A stretch of 64,000 nt of DNA, taken from Lasiosphaeria ovina. Lineage: Eukaryota > Ascomycota > Sordariomycetes > Sordariales > Lasiosphaeriaceae. Shown piece after piece: positions 41,489-53,047 of the stretch (position 1 is the stretch's first letter; the number at the start of each line of letters is the position of its first letter). The DNA lies in assembly GCA_033439765.1 (NCBI GenBank), contig JAULSN010000002.1:248001-312000 (forward strand), read 5' to 3'. The notes beneath the pieces are model-generated. The model did no database searches. It worked only from the letters and a program-made list of their open reading frames with translations, and was not told the DNA's origin. The position numbers and the translations under genes were made by a program.

Positions 41489-43832
41489 CTATTCTGTCGG
41501 CCCCTTGCCCACCCAGCTCTCGATCCAGTCAAACACAGTCTGGTGCCAAACCAGCGAGTTCTCGGGCTTCAGGACGAAGTGGTTCTCGTCCGGGAAGTTG
41601 AGCAGCCTGCTGGGCACGCCGTGCGCCTGCAGCGTCCTGAACACAGCCAGCCCATCCGTGACGGGGCACCGAAAGTCCCTGTCGCTGTGAATCACTAGTG
41701 TTGGTGGCGCCTGCGCCCAGCGCTGCAACAGCTCGGGGCGTGCTGGATTCCACTTGTCGAGAGATTTGGCGTTGGCCCACGGGTACGGCGGGCCGTTGAA
41801 GTCGCTGATTCCGCCCGTCTCGTCGCTGTAGAGAAACGACATTCGCATGTCGAAGCACGGGTCGTGGCAGATGATGGCTTTGAACTAGCGGGCTGTTAGA
41901 GCTTGTGTATTCTCAAGGGGCTGAAGGCAAAATGCTCACTTTCTGCGCCAGGGCGTGGCCCAATATCCAGGCAGCCATGTACCCGCCGTAGCTCCCTCCC
42001 GCAGCAACGACCCTGTCCATGTCGAGGGATGGGATCTTAGCGAGGTAGTGCATGCAGTGTACAAGGTCTTGATATGGCCTCCCTCCCCACTCGCCGTAGA
42101 TGCCGGACGCGAATTTTACCCCGTACCCAACGCTACCGGTGAAATTTGGGCGCACAACGACGTAACCTTGCTCAGCCCACAGCGCTGCGTTCCACTAATG
42201 ATTATGGTGTTAGCTCCCGACATCGCTAAATCGACCGGGTAGTGCCACAAACAGATAATCAAAATAACTTACCCGCCAGTGCCAGTCATCTCTCCACGAG
42301 TCTGCGGGCCCGCCATGAATCTCCAATATGACAGGCCATTTCTTCTTCTCATCATAGTTTGAAGGATATGTAACCCAGGCATGCACGCAAGTCTCGTTGG
42401 CGCCCTCGAACCAGATCTCAGAGACCTGGCTGCCGCGCAATCCGAACTTGGCGCCGTAGTTGGTCGAAGAGATTATGCGGTCTTCCAACTTTTGGGCCGT
42501 GTCGACAACTGCGTATATGCTGCCCTCGATCCCCGTCGAAGCAGTGACCAAGACCTGGAGGCTTCCGCTGCCGCCGGTGAGGGGGTAGACCGCCGACACG
42601 GACCGGTTCTTCACGAGAGCTATTGGCTTGGTGTGGTGGCGCAATTTGAGCTGGTGCAAAGCGCGGCGGCCGTGGTCGTCGGCAACGATGAGGATCGATT
42701 CCCCGTCGGGAGCGAACTCAAAGGAGGAGGGAACAAGCTCCCACGACGAGTCGATGACCGTCTTGAAGACATCGACGGCGATAAGTGAGCAGATTTGGCC
42801 GATAATCAGCCGCGTATCGGCCTCGTTAGCAAAAGGCGTCTTGAGATATGCGATCATGGTCCCGTCAGGCGAGAACCGCGGATTGGCAGATACTCCAAGA
42901 GCAGCTTCGTTCCCTGTCGTCATGCATGTTGCGCGGTGTTCAGTAGCCTCGGACCACGAGTCCACGGGGGCAAAGAAGACGTCGGAGGCATTGGAGTAGT
43001 GAATCTTGGAAGGGTTCGGGTCGTGGGCGACGAAGGCGATGCCCTTGGCGCTGATATCGAAGTTTCCAGAAGGGTTGCCCGGGATGTACATGTCTGCTGG
43101 AGCTTCTAGGGCCGTGTCCTTGACGCAGTTGTGGAGCTGGCTTGCCACGGACCACTGCCCATTATCCCTGCGGACCAGTTTCGAATAGAATATGGCATAT
43201 TTTTGTGGCTTGACATAAGTATCCCACTGTTGGCGACCTTTGAATCAGCACGCTCTGCCAAGCCTAGCCATACCGGGCCGAAATCAATGTGGTGGTTGAT
43301 TAACAGAGATGTAGCATACCTCTCGAACACGAGCTGTGTCGTAGATGCGGGCACTTGATAAACTCTTGGGTGCCTTCTCCTCATTGTACAGATTACCGTC
43401 CTCTCCGGCCAGGCCGACGACAGCGAATGCAACCGAGCCGTCGGCTAGTAGGTGAAGCTTCAGATGCTGAACCACGCCGTCAAACAAGTCAACCGACTGG
43501 ATCGAAGGCTTTGGGTCAATAGTGGGAGGCACTGCGTCGGCAATGACCAGCTCGGTGGCTCCTCCGTCGTGACGCCGAAGGCACGCAATCTTTTTACCGT
43601 CGGTCCCCGGCAGCCAGCTGACATCGTGAGTCTTGGTATTGTCGTTCTTGATCAGCGTCCAAGACTCGCCAGAGCTCAGGCGAATGACCCGCCACTCTTC
43701 TTTGGTTTCCCCGCCAAGCCCAGGAGTCGAGACACTGAAGAGGCCCAAAGTGCCGTTTTCATTAGGTACGAGGTCGCCTCGCCGGGGGAGAGTGAGAAAC
43801 GTCTCGGGCGTCAAAGAACGTCTGACGACCAT
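41489..43832 (-). CDS. S9 prolyl-oligopeptidase-family serine peptidase, dipeptidyl-peptidase V-like, 4 exons
   Basis: Exons 43832-43320, 43226-42273, 42194-41940 and 41884-41489 are all phase 0 (introns 93, 78 and 55 bp) and give 705 residues. The N-terminal part is the beta-propeller typical of S9. The C-terminal alpha/beta-hydrolase part has VVLEIHGGPADS-like VILEIHGGPADSW, GGSYGGY with nucleophile Ser near 557, SDRDFRCP with Asp near 644 and DENHFV with His near 676. Members release X-Ala, X-Pro-type dipeptides or acyl amino acids. Secreted fungal DppV has a signal peptide, whereas this model starts MVVRRSLTPETFLTLPRRGD with none, so it is probably cytosolic. A 5' leader intron (GTAAGG at about 43924 to ACAG at 43862) is possible and could instead carry an upstream start. 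Confidence 0.88.
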
Positions 43833-45087
43833 GGCTGCGGAGTATTTGTCGTCGGACAGATCTGTGTCAATTAAATGAGCGGCTGCACAAGGCGGCAAAA
43901 ATTAATCAAAATCAAACGCCGCCTTACGAAATAGAAAGGGAAGGAAAAGATAATCTTATTGGGGTCTCATGAAACGGAGAGATTGACTTATGTGCGTATA
44001 AATCAACGGGGAATGGGGGTTGAAGAAGGGAAAGGGGCTTACCAGATCCGGGGCAGGGATTACGCAACTTGTCAAACCGGGACGCGCACACCTTTTATTG
44101 CCCTTGGGCCTGGGCCTGGTGCGGGCGCTGTGGGTTGTGGTTGGTTGCGTCTTCCCCTAATTGGTAGGTCGGTGAGGACGGGCTGATTGGCAGTACCTTA
44201 CCTAAGATACCTGTGATACCTGAAATACCTGAGGCTGCAACAAACAGCTGCGCCATGCGAGAAGGATTCAAGAGTTCGCCTCCCCCCCCTCATTGTGAAT
44301 GCGAGGCCCCACCCTTTTCGACTTCGACTTTCTGGGCTGGAATAAGCTGCTACCAAATATTCCATGCTATATTTACAGCATCATCCCACTCTCATACTAG
44401 TTTTCCACTGATTAGGTTTTGAAAAGAAAAGAAAATAACGTTAAAATAAGTCTTATACCTAATTACGGCTTATAATTGCCCAGGTATTCAGGTAGCTATC
44501 TGTAGGGCATAGTAAGAGAAGCTCTCTACATATAGGGTCTAGATGAAGGCGATAATGATGAGTCAAATGGATAGATGGGGATTTCAGCGCTGCAACGGAT
44601 TTCCAAAGGCTTGACAGCTGCCAACTTCATGTGGTGATTGCCCACCTTACACCATGGCATGTTGCAGCGTCAGGAGTTGCAAAGATTACTTGCGTATTTC
44701 CAGCTAATTATAATTGTCTAAAGAGACCGGTTTAGATTCTGTGAGTCTGCTTGGAGTCGCCTATAATACCCACGTTTCACAGGTGAAGCAGCCAGCTTAT
44801 GGGGTATCATGATAGGTAGGAGTTGGAAGTTTAAGTTTTTCACCCGAGGTGAATTTTGTGGCTTCAATAATGAAGAACCTTAAACGGCCACAAAACCAAC
44901 CAGATCTCTACCTAGATAAGAATTCTTCCAACTCTTTCTCCCATCTCGGCTCAAAATCTTCCCCGATGACTAATTAGTTCCCAGATTTTCCCACAATAAG
45001 AACACGAAGAAAAAGACAAGAAATTCCTTTCATCAAGAGATCACATACTTGTCAAAACGTTGCCATTCTAACAGCACCACCAACGCT
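43833..45087. other. divergent upstream region of the S9 peptidase and BBP-like genes
   Basis: 1.25 kb, AT-rich from 44400 to 45050. No gene seen. Further 5' exons of either gene cannot be excluded. Confidence 0.45.
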
Positions 45088-46119
45088 ATGCCTCGAGAAT
45101 TGCGTAAGTCCCGATGGGGACCAGCTAGCACGTTTTCCCGCCTTACTGGCCTCAGCACAGCAATCACCGCGCCCATGACCAGCGAGCAAGTCGAGGCATA
45201 TGCCATGCACGTGCGTATTGAGGAGATAACCCAGAAGCTCAAGATGGATGATATTATCCCAGCTGACCACTCTCGCAGGTCTCCGTCTCCCGCTCCCCAA
45301 TATGACAGCTCGGGCAGACGAACCAACACACGCTATCACCGGTGCCGGGAACGCCTCGAGGTCGAACGCCACTCACTAACCCAACAAGCCAGCCGCACCA
45401 TCCCGAACTACCGACCGCCCGCCGGCTACTCGGGCCAGAAGATGTGCCAAGCTATCAAAGCCAAGGTCTACATCCCTGCCAAAGACTTTCCAGAAGTGAA
45501 CGTTATCGGCCAGATCCTCGGCCCACGCGGCCGGAGTCTCGTCGCCATGAACACCGAGTCCGGCGCCAACATTGTCCTCCGCGGCCGAGGTTCCGTCAAA
45601 GAAGGCAGCTCCAAGCGACTATTAAGAGCTAGCAGCAGCAACCCGGATACTCACCACCACGACCGCAACCGCCTGCTGGCCGCCGAGGACGACGAACCGC
45701 TCCACTGCCTCATCACGGCCGACGCGCAGGACAAAGTCGACAAAGCCAGGGCGCTCATCCAGGCCGTCATCGACACAGCCATCACAACGCCCGAGCACGC
45801 CAACGAGAGGAAGCGCGGGCAGCTGCGCGACCTGGCCGTCGTCAACGGGACCTTTCGCGACGACGAGGGGCGACGCAATGATGCGAGCGGACTCGCAAGC
45901 CGCTGGGAAACACCGCCGGGGCTGCTGGGAGTCGTGTGCTATGCTTGCAGCGGCAGCGGGCACATTGCGCGCGACTGTCCCGACAGGCGCGCCGGTGGCG
46001 TGCCGCGATCGACGGCCACGACCACGACGCCTCCGTGGCGGAAGACGGGCCGCGGTAGGGGCACGGCGGAATCGGATGCCCTCAATGACATGTATGCTCA
46101 GTTCTTGGCGGAGATCTGA
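45088..46119 (+). CDS. intronless paralogue of branchpoint-binding protein (BBP/SF1), 343 residues
   Basis: BBP/SF1 binds the intron branch site in early spliceosomes. The order of parts is conserved: RKSRWGP (U2AF-ligand-like motif, residues 6-12), TSEQVEAYAMHVRIEEITQK, a KH/STAR domain at about 125-260 with VYIPAKDFPEVNVIGQILGP and GPRGRS loop, DEPLHCLITADAQDKV, and a CCHC knuckle CYACSGSGHIARDC at 284-297. The canonical fungal protein is larger, has two zinc knuckles and a Pro-rich tail; here one knuckle and the tail are missing and an insertion (SSKRLLRASSSNPDTHHHDR) interrupts the KH region. There are no introns in the frame. It looks like a retrocopied or old paralogue, open along its whole length. 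ATG at 45088 is chosen as the first Met in frame. Upstream exons remain possible. Confidence 0.75.
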   Translation: MPRELRKSRWGPASTFSRLTGLSTAITAPMTSEQVEAYAMHVRIEEITQKLKMDDIIPADHSRRSPSPAPQYDSSGRRTNTRYHRCRERLEVERHSLTQQASRTIPNYRPPAGYSGQKMCQAIKAKVYIPAKDFPEVNVIGQILGPRGRSLVAMNTESGANIVLRGRGSVKEGSSKRLLRASSSNPDTHHHDRNRLLAAEDDEPLHCLITADAQDKVDKARALIQAVIDTAITTPEHANERKRGQLRDLAVVNGTFRDDEGRRNDASGLASRWETPPGLLGVVCYACSGSGHIARDCPDRRAGGVPRSTATTTTPPWRKTGRGRGTAESDALNDMYAQFLAEI

Positions 46120-46763
46120 GCTGTTCTGGGGGGGAATCACGACCGGGGAGAGAGAGCATCAACGTGGCCGGGACTGTCTATTATGCCTTGTCAAGCTGCC
46201 GGGAACTCGAGAGTGCTAAATCGGCAAGCAGGTTTTTAGGCATGAACATGATGATGGAGCAGTGCAAAGCAACGAGACGCTTCGCATCGCATTACAGCGC
46301 TCTTTTCTCTCGTCATGTGTGTATGTGTTCTCAGTGGCCAATTGACGGAAATATCAAGTCCCGCATTGTGCTGCCGCGGGCGTGCATGGCGGCATTTGGG
46401 TATTCGAAGCGGTTCTATATTGGCAAGCCACACCCAGCCCGCGGAATCCGGGGTAGCAATCAATTGTCTTTCCGCATTCGTCCAGGTGATCAGCCGGCCG
46501 CCCGCTCCGAAAAGGACCCACGGTACTCAATGCGCGACGGCCAGATTGGCAGCCCCCCTTTTCTTTTCTTTTCTAGTCAAGCACCTCTCGCCCCTTATTG
46601 ACTGACTGACTGATGTGCCTGGCCTGCCCATTGGGTGTATACGAGTATAAGATGGACGGATCTGGCTTGGCACATGTCTCTGTGCCTGTCTGCTCCCTGC
46701 TAATCCGTCTAGAATCAGGTTGGGTGTGAATACTATATTCTTTGACTTACCTCTGCTTTTGCC
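46120..46763 (+). promoter_or_regulatory. upstream region of the endoglucanase gene
   Basis: About 640 bp. TATAAG at about 46645 lies some 120 bp before the ATG. A CCGGGG at about 46449 fits the SYGGRG consensus for the carbon-repressor CreA; single sites of this kind occur by chance, so regulation is only suggested. Confidence 0.35.
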
Positions 46764-48429
46764 ATGTTTTCAACCTTGCTGTCCATCATAGCCCTCGCGG
46801 GCGGCACCTCGGCCTTCCCTGCACAGCAAGACAGGCGAGCTGTCAATGTTGGCGTTCAGTTTGGTAAGAGCCCGAGAGACGAACACACGTGCTTGGATGT
46901 AACTACCTAGGCAACCAGCTAACTTGGGGTCTATTTAGTGGGCGTGAACATTGCCGGGTTCGACTTTGGATGCTCCATGTTCGTCTCCCTAGAACTCCTC
47001 GAAGCCGCCGTTCAGAACTAAAGCCATGCAGCCAAGGAGCCTGCGATGTGAGCAAGTCCGTGCCGCCGCTCTCGGGCCTGGGCGGTGCCGATGGGTATGT
47101 ATAGGTATTCGACCGCATTCTTCTTCTGTTCCTTGTCTCACGATCCGGCCTTAGACCCGGGCAAATGCAGCACTTCTCCAAGGACGACGGCATGAACATC
47201 TTCCGCTTGCCCGTGGGCTGGCAGTACCTCGTCAACGGCAAGCTCGGCGGCACGCTAGACTCGGGCGCCATTGGGCGATACGACCAGCTGGTGCAGGCCT
47301 GTCTTAAGACGGGAGCGTACTGCATGATCGATGTGAGTTATTAGCTGATGCACCTAAGAAGAACGCTCGTTGTGGAAGACACTAACTCACTGCGCCACTA
47401 GATTCATAACTGTATGTAGTTTATCTGACATGCCTATTGAGTCACTAGCTTCTAACGGATCCAAAGACGCACGCTGGAATGGGCAGATCATCGGCCAGGG
47501 CGGCCCCGACAATAGCCAGTTCACGAACCTGTGGACCCAGCTGGCCACCAAGTACGCGAGCCAGCAGAAGATCATCTTCGGCGTTGTCAACGAGGTTAGT
47601 GCTGGTTTAGGAATGAGCAGTACTTGCAGGAGACTCAGTCACTGACGCAAAGGCACAGCCTCACGACGTTCCGGACATCAACAAGTGGGCCGACACTGTG
47701 CAGGCCGTCGTCACAGCGATCCGCGGTGTTGCAAAGACGCAGATGATTGCGCTCCCGGGCAACGAGTATGTTCACGCACCTCGCAATCGAGCTTGATAGC
47801 AAACACCAAGAACGTACGCTGACCCAACACCTACAGCTGGACTTCGGCAAAGATGATGCCGACCAAGTCGGGCCCGGCCCTGCTCAAGGTCACGAACCCA
47901 GACGGAACCTTTGACAATCTCATCATCGACGTGCACAGTGAGTCAACTGCATACCTTACCTATGTGCCTATGCTCCCGCCAGCTTCACCTACTGACCAAA
48001 TCCTGCCGCAGAGTACCTGGACTCGGACAACTCGGGCACGCACACGGAGTGCGTGACGGACAACATCAGCGACACGTTCCAGCCGCTGGCCACGTGGCTC
48101 AAGGCCAACAACCGCAAGGCCCTGCTCAGCGAGACGGGCGGCGGGAACACGGACTCGTGCAAGAAGTACATGTGCCAGCAGCTGGACTTTCTCAAGTGAG
48201 TTCTTTCCTGCTTCCATTACACACCACACCGCAGGGCGTGAGTGTGATCGAACATGCACTAATCTGATTGAACGCAAGCCAAAACTCGGACGTCTTCCTC
48301 GGATACATCGGTTGGTCTGCCGGCTCCTTCAGCTCAGCAACCTACGAGCTCAGCGAGGTGCCGAGCAAGAACGGCAACTCGTGGACCGACAGCTCGCTCG
48401 TGAAGGCCTGCATGACGAAGAAGAGCTAG
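46764..48429 (+). CDS. secreted GH5 endo-beta-1,4-glucanase (EGII/Cel5A type), 10 exons, 353 residues
   Basis: The enzyme cleaves internal beta-1,4 bonds in cellulose. Ten exons fit in phase: 46764-46863, 46939-46978, 47032-47094, 47155-47332, 47402-47411, 47467-47594, 47659-47765, 47837-47937, 48012-48195 and 48279-48429. Exon 5 is only 10 nt. Signal peptide: MFSTLLSIIALAGGTSAFP. The mature protein begins VNVGVQF, then VNIAGFDFGCS, FRLPVGWQYLVNG, MIDIHNYARWNGQIIGQGG, VNEPHD (acid/base Glu), GNDWTSAKM, DVHKYLDSDNSGTHTEC and LSETGGGN (nucleophile Glu), ending SWTDSSLVKACMTKKS. No CBM1 or linker is present, unlike Trichoderma EGII. Every family-conserved block is recovered, so the gene looks intact despite being invisible as a single ORF. 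Confidence 0.9.
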
Positions 48430-49551
48430 TCTAGTTAGCTAGACGCGGCCGGCCCGAACAATCGGGGAAGGCGGTGTGGCCAGAGAAGTGCTGTCAGACT
48501 CATTCTTGTAGTAAAAGTTACAAATCTAATTGCTTTATACGAATCACCAGTGAGCTTTTATTGGCGGCTGGCGTGAAAGTTGACCGGACCCAATCCGAGG
48601 TGATGGTCCACGCTGGCTGCCGGCGGCAGCGCAACGGAAAATGAGGCGGGAACTACAAAGTAGGTAGAGTAAATAATACTGGTAAAAAGTCACAACATCA
48701 AGTGGAACGCCAAAATGACGCCAGTAGCGCTCCAATTCCTGGAAAAAGTCACGTCTCGATATTTTAATTATTAATAAAAGTAAACGGGTCAGGACATGAG
48801 TTGTCTTCGTGTCCGGTTTCTGCCTCAGTGGGAGCCAGGGCCGAGAGAATGGAGATACTGGAAACTGGGACTGGGCAGAGAGACAGCACATATTAATAGT
48901 ACATCTCTTAGGTACTTGTACTGTACAATGTTTACGCGTGGTCACGATCCAGGCCAAGAATAAGGGGGAGGCTGTCGGCGCCACTGTGCGCCACACGACC
49001 CCTGTGGCTAGTCTAGCGTAGGATCGGCAGGGACTTAGAATTATCTCCGATCTCGGGACAAGCTTATGCGAAGCGCGACAGCTTCCCGTCCCCAGCTCGA
49101 AATTGTGCCCGGGCAGGACGCTCCTTCCCAACAGCTGCTCTACGCTGAACCACGAGCTCGATCTTGCCTGCCTGCCCTGTCATCCGTAGCAGCCGGTGGC
49201 TCCAGAAATGCACAGCAGTGATCCCGTCCATTTGAACGCATCCATCGGCTGTCCCTCCGCAATGACCCCGCTACAGCACTAAGGGGATCTCTTCACGCCC
49301 GTCCCGTCGTGCCCTCTTTTTCCTCCTCTCTCGTAATAATCCGTAGCAGGGTGCCCATTACCTGCCCACGGCAGTCCCGCTTTACCTCGGGGGGCTGGGA
49401 ACTCGGCACCGGACTTCGGGATCTGCCTGGACAACAATCGGATTGCCTGGGTGCTCGACTTCTGCCGAACGCGCGCACGCTTCCGAAAACTCCACCGAAC
49501 CCCGGGGACTCAACGTCGCCCACGAGCCAGCCAGCCTGCCGACCTCTCGAG
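48430..49551. other. intergenic DNA
   Basis: 1.1 kb between endoglucanase and membrane-protein genes. The minus-strand frame 48544-49131 is open but has no family-like features, and the right half is the leader side of the next gene. Confidence 0.45.
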
Positions 49552-50652
49552 ATGAAGAACGACGGACTGAACGGCATCGAGCCTCGTCCTGCCTCGTCCC
49601 ACCAGCCGCCGCTGCAATTTAAGTCCACAGCAGCAGCTCCACTGGCCTCCATCGCGACAACCCCCAAGATCGTCGCCATGGACAAGAAAGATGGCGCCAC
49701 CAGGGCCGTGACGCAGTGGAACACCAAGAACCTGGGGCTACGCCTCAGCGCCGACCTGCTTAGCGCGGCGGCGGCAGCCACCATGGTGGCTCCCATCATC
49801 TCTATCATCGATCGGTAAACAAGCCCCCTTTCTTCTCTACTACTGGCTCGCCGGCGAGCCGTGTAGCTGCGAGGCGGGCGGCTGGCTGGCTTCCGGGTCC
49901 GTGACACACAAGCTTACACGTCGGGTCTCCCTCTACACAGCTCCATCATGGAAAACGCCTCGGGCCGGCGCAGCCTAGGACAGTCACTGCGGTCGTCGCT
50001 CCGGACACTAATACTGCAGCCGCACCGGCTGGTGCTGTCGCGGCCGTTCGCGCTCATCTTCCTGCTGTACGGGGGCACGTACGCGACGGCCAACGGGCTG
50101 GACACGGCGACGTCGACGGTGCAGAACCGGGCGGCGGCGCACGTCACGTCGGGCACGGCCAAGTTCGCGGCCTCGTCGGCCGCCAACATCTCGCTGTGCA
50201 TCTACAAGGACCAGGCGTTCGCGCGGCTGTTCGGCCCCCCCGGCGCCGCTCCGCGCCCCGTCGCCATGCCGTCGTACCTGCTCTTCGCCGCGCGCGACTG
50301 CATGACCATCTTCGCGTCGTTCAACGTGCCGTCGCTGCTGGGACCCGCCCTGACGCGCCGCCTCGGCGACGAGGTCCAGCGCTACGCCTCGGGCCAGACC
50401 ATTGCCCAGTTCGCCGCCCCTGCTGTTGTCCAGCTCGTCAGCACCCCCGTGCACCTGCTGGGCCTCGACATATACAACCGCCCCTACTCCTCCGCCGGTG
50501 GCCTGCCGACCCTCCGCGACCGCTGGGTCGCCGTCCGCCGCAACTGGGCTATCAGTACGGCGGCCCGCGTCTGCCGCATCATCCCGGCCTTTGGCGTCGG
50601 TGGCGTCGTCAACTTCAAGGTCCGCCAGGGCCTCATGGAGCGCCTGTCGTAA
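49552..50652 (+). CDS. fungal multi-pass membrane protein, probably mitochondrial, 2 exons, 324 residues
   Basis: Exon 1 (49552-49814) and exon 2 (49941-50652) join in phase (intron 126 bp, GTAAAC donor, ACACAG acceptor). Hydrophobic or amphipathic segments include LSADLLSAAAAATMVAPIIS, FALIFLLYGGTYATANGLD, CMTIFASFNVPSLLGP and VVQLVSTPVHLLGLDIYN. Conserved-looking blocks are SIMENASG, TLILQPHRLVLSRPFALIF and GFGVGG-like AFGVGGVVNFKVRQ. The Arg/Ala/Ser-rich N-terminus after MDKKDG could serve mitochondrial import. I recognise the general type as an uncharacterised conserved fungal membrane protein but cannot name it. The Met at 49678 is an alternative start, 42 residues in. Not a canonical SLC25 carrier: the PX(D/E)XX(K/R) repeats are absent. 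Confidence 0.75.
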
Positions 50653-52119
50653 AGGGTTGCACACCATAACACAGCACAGCATAGCGGTTCCCTCACGGCA
50701 CCAGCGGCAGCAGCAGCAGCAGCCAGCACACACGAGACTCTACATACAACATCACCACAACCGTATGCTGTTATCGTTTGCTTGTTTCTTTTTATTCGGT
50801 CTTTTTAGATACCCAGGTTCAGGGAGTGGTTCTCTTCTCTTCTAGTCTCTTATTTCTGTTTCTAGATCTCTCCCCCCTGCCTCCGCCGGGGCAGGACAGT
50901 GACAATAATGACGAGTGTGCGGCAACGACAACAACGGCAACGGGAGTTTGTATACCTCAGCGGGCGCGGCGTGTCCTTTTTCTGCTTTTGGGATAGTATT
51001 TTGGGATTCCACGGTCATGTATACCACTTTTGTTGTCATTGTGACTGTTAATTTTGGATTATTAGATTAGGGCTTTCTGCTTTGCTTTGCTCGTACGGCG
51101 AGACGACACGACAGACACTTGCTTGCTTGGATAGCTTACGTGGTAGAATGTTAGACGCTTGGATACATAGTAGAATAGATAGATCATGGGCCTTCTTGTG
51201 TCATGTAGCTAGCATGGCCGTAGCGGTAGCGGGCGCAGGACGTTGTCAAGCGCTTGAGTGCCTACCTTACCTTAGGTGGGCATGTAATTATAGATGGAAG
51301 CCAAGACCGCGGCAGAGTCGAATAAGAGACCCTGGTGTTCGTATCCTGTGCGTGCGTACGTATGTTGACGGAAAGCGCTTCTCTCCTCTCTTACACTTGT
51401 ATATCTCGTTCTCGGTTATCACAGAGCAATAACCTGACAGCAAGCGAGTGTCTGGTAGTAGTGGAAGTTAGGAGTATGCCAGAGAACTCAGGATTCATGT
51501 CTCGTTAGCATGCACTAGCAACCTGCTAGCACGCGACTGTACCGAGGTGTTTGAAGCATGCCTACCTAGACAACTCGGGGTTCCTGTGTCGCCTCACAGA
51601 GCAGCAGTCTGGTAGCAAGCAAGTGTCCTAGGAGTGAAGGAAGCAGAAACGGGGGGTAGGCCAGACAGCTCGAGATTCCTGTCTCGTTATCACACAATAG
51701 CAGTCTAATAACACGCGAGTATCTCGTAGTATAGGAAGTAAGTACGCCAGAACGGGAATATGGCGAGACCGGAGTCGGTTCTCCGGCTATACCTAGGTAC
51801 CTAGATCGACTTTGGCAGAGAGAAGCATTTCTTTCCTGTACTGGCAGGATGCTATAACAAGGTAAATAGCCAACTCCCAAATAAACAAAAGCAAGCAAGC
51901 GAATGATCAAGTAGTATCGTGTAATTCATCCCCTCTTAATTAACTGACCGAAGAGCCCATGCATGTACCGCAACGCCTGCTATTGCTGTCTAGCCAACGA
52001 ACCCCCCCACCCCCCCCCCCCCCCCCCCGCCGAGAGCCCAAGGCTCCTGTCGTCCATGTATGTATGTATGTATGTACAACTCCTCCACGGTCTGCTGTAT
52101 CTGCAAGGGAAGCCCTTCG
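50653..52119. other. intergenic DNA with degenerate tandem repeats
   Basis: 1.47 kb without a gene. CAG/CAGCAG runs lie at 50703-50725, a repeat array at 51419-51760 and a C-rich run at about 52004-52028. Confidence 0.5.
51419..51760 (+). repeat. degenerate tandem repeat, about four copies of an 85-98 bp unit
   Basis: Recurring parts are TCACAGAGCA, GTCTGGTAGCAAGCRAGTGTC, GCCAGA and GGATTCxTGTCTCGTTA, with copies starting near 51419, 51506, 51592 and 51690. Copies differ by indels and substitutions. Confidence 0.65.
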
Positions 52120-53016
52120 CTACAGAAAGCCCGACTCCTTCAGGGCGCGCACAATCTTGTCGCGCTCCTCCTTGGCGGGGTCGCGCCAGGCCTTGCCCTC
52201 ACCCGTGTCGATGAAGTTCTCCCAGAAGCGGAGGCCCTCGATGCCGTCCTCGCGGCAGAGGACGCCGCGGTCCTCGGCCATCTCGAGCTCCTCCTCGGCG
52301 ACGCCGATGCTCCAGCCGAAGCGCTCGGCGGCGTCGCGGGCCGTGACGCCGCGGCCAAAGGCGCGCCAGTCCCAGGGCACGTGTCGGTCGGGGGGGAACT
52401 CGTGCAGGTCGCGCAGCCAGGCCAGCAGGGCGCGGATGGTGGTGTCGTCGGTGCGGTCGCGGGCCTGCACCACCTTGACGCCCGACTTGAAGGTGCGCAG
52501 GCGCACGGGCAGCTCGAGCTTCTCCCACAGGTTGGCCGCCTTCTCAAAGTCGGCAGGGCTGACGAGCTCGACGCCGCCGCGGGCGCGGTTAAAGACGGCC
52601 CACAAGTCGACCAGCGACATGATGCCGCCGGCGCGGCGCAGCACGCCGCGGCCGTCGTCGGTCAGGAACTCGGCCAGGTTGCGCGCCAGCTCCGACAGGT
52701 ACAGCGAGTCGCCGCCGCCGCTGCCGCTGGTGCCGACAATATCCTTGGTAGTGATGAGGCCGAGCTGGCTGGCCGACTCGGCGAGCAGCAGCGCGTTCTC
52801 GCCGCCCTCGCCGCCGTTCCCGCCGCTCTTGACCTGCCGCGCAAACTTCTCCGCCAGCTCCACGATCTGCTTGGCCGACGCCATGAGCGCCTCGAGGTCC
52901 TCAAACGCGCTGCCAATCACCAGCTCGTTGTTCTTGCGCATCGCCTGGCCCCGGTGCTCGAGGCCCGCGATCCCCGCGATCTTGACCCGCTGCTCCGATG
53001 CCGACCCAGACGAGTC

Positions 53017-53047
<31 letters not shown>

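Noticed and set aside
48544..49131. 195-codon minus-strand ORF downstream of the endoglucanase
   Set aside because: No domain, no fold-like pattern, and composition unlike neighbouring coding DNA; probably chance.
50008..50733. Long minus-strand ORF overlapping the membrane-protein gene
   Set aside because: Mirror of a GC-rich coding region on the other strand; low-complexity Arg/Gly-rich translation.
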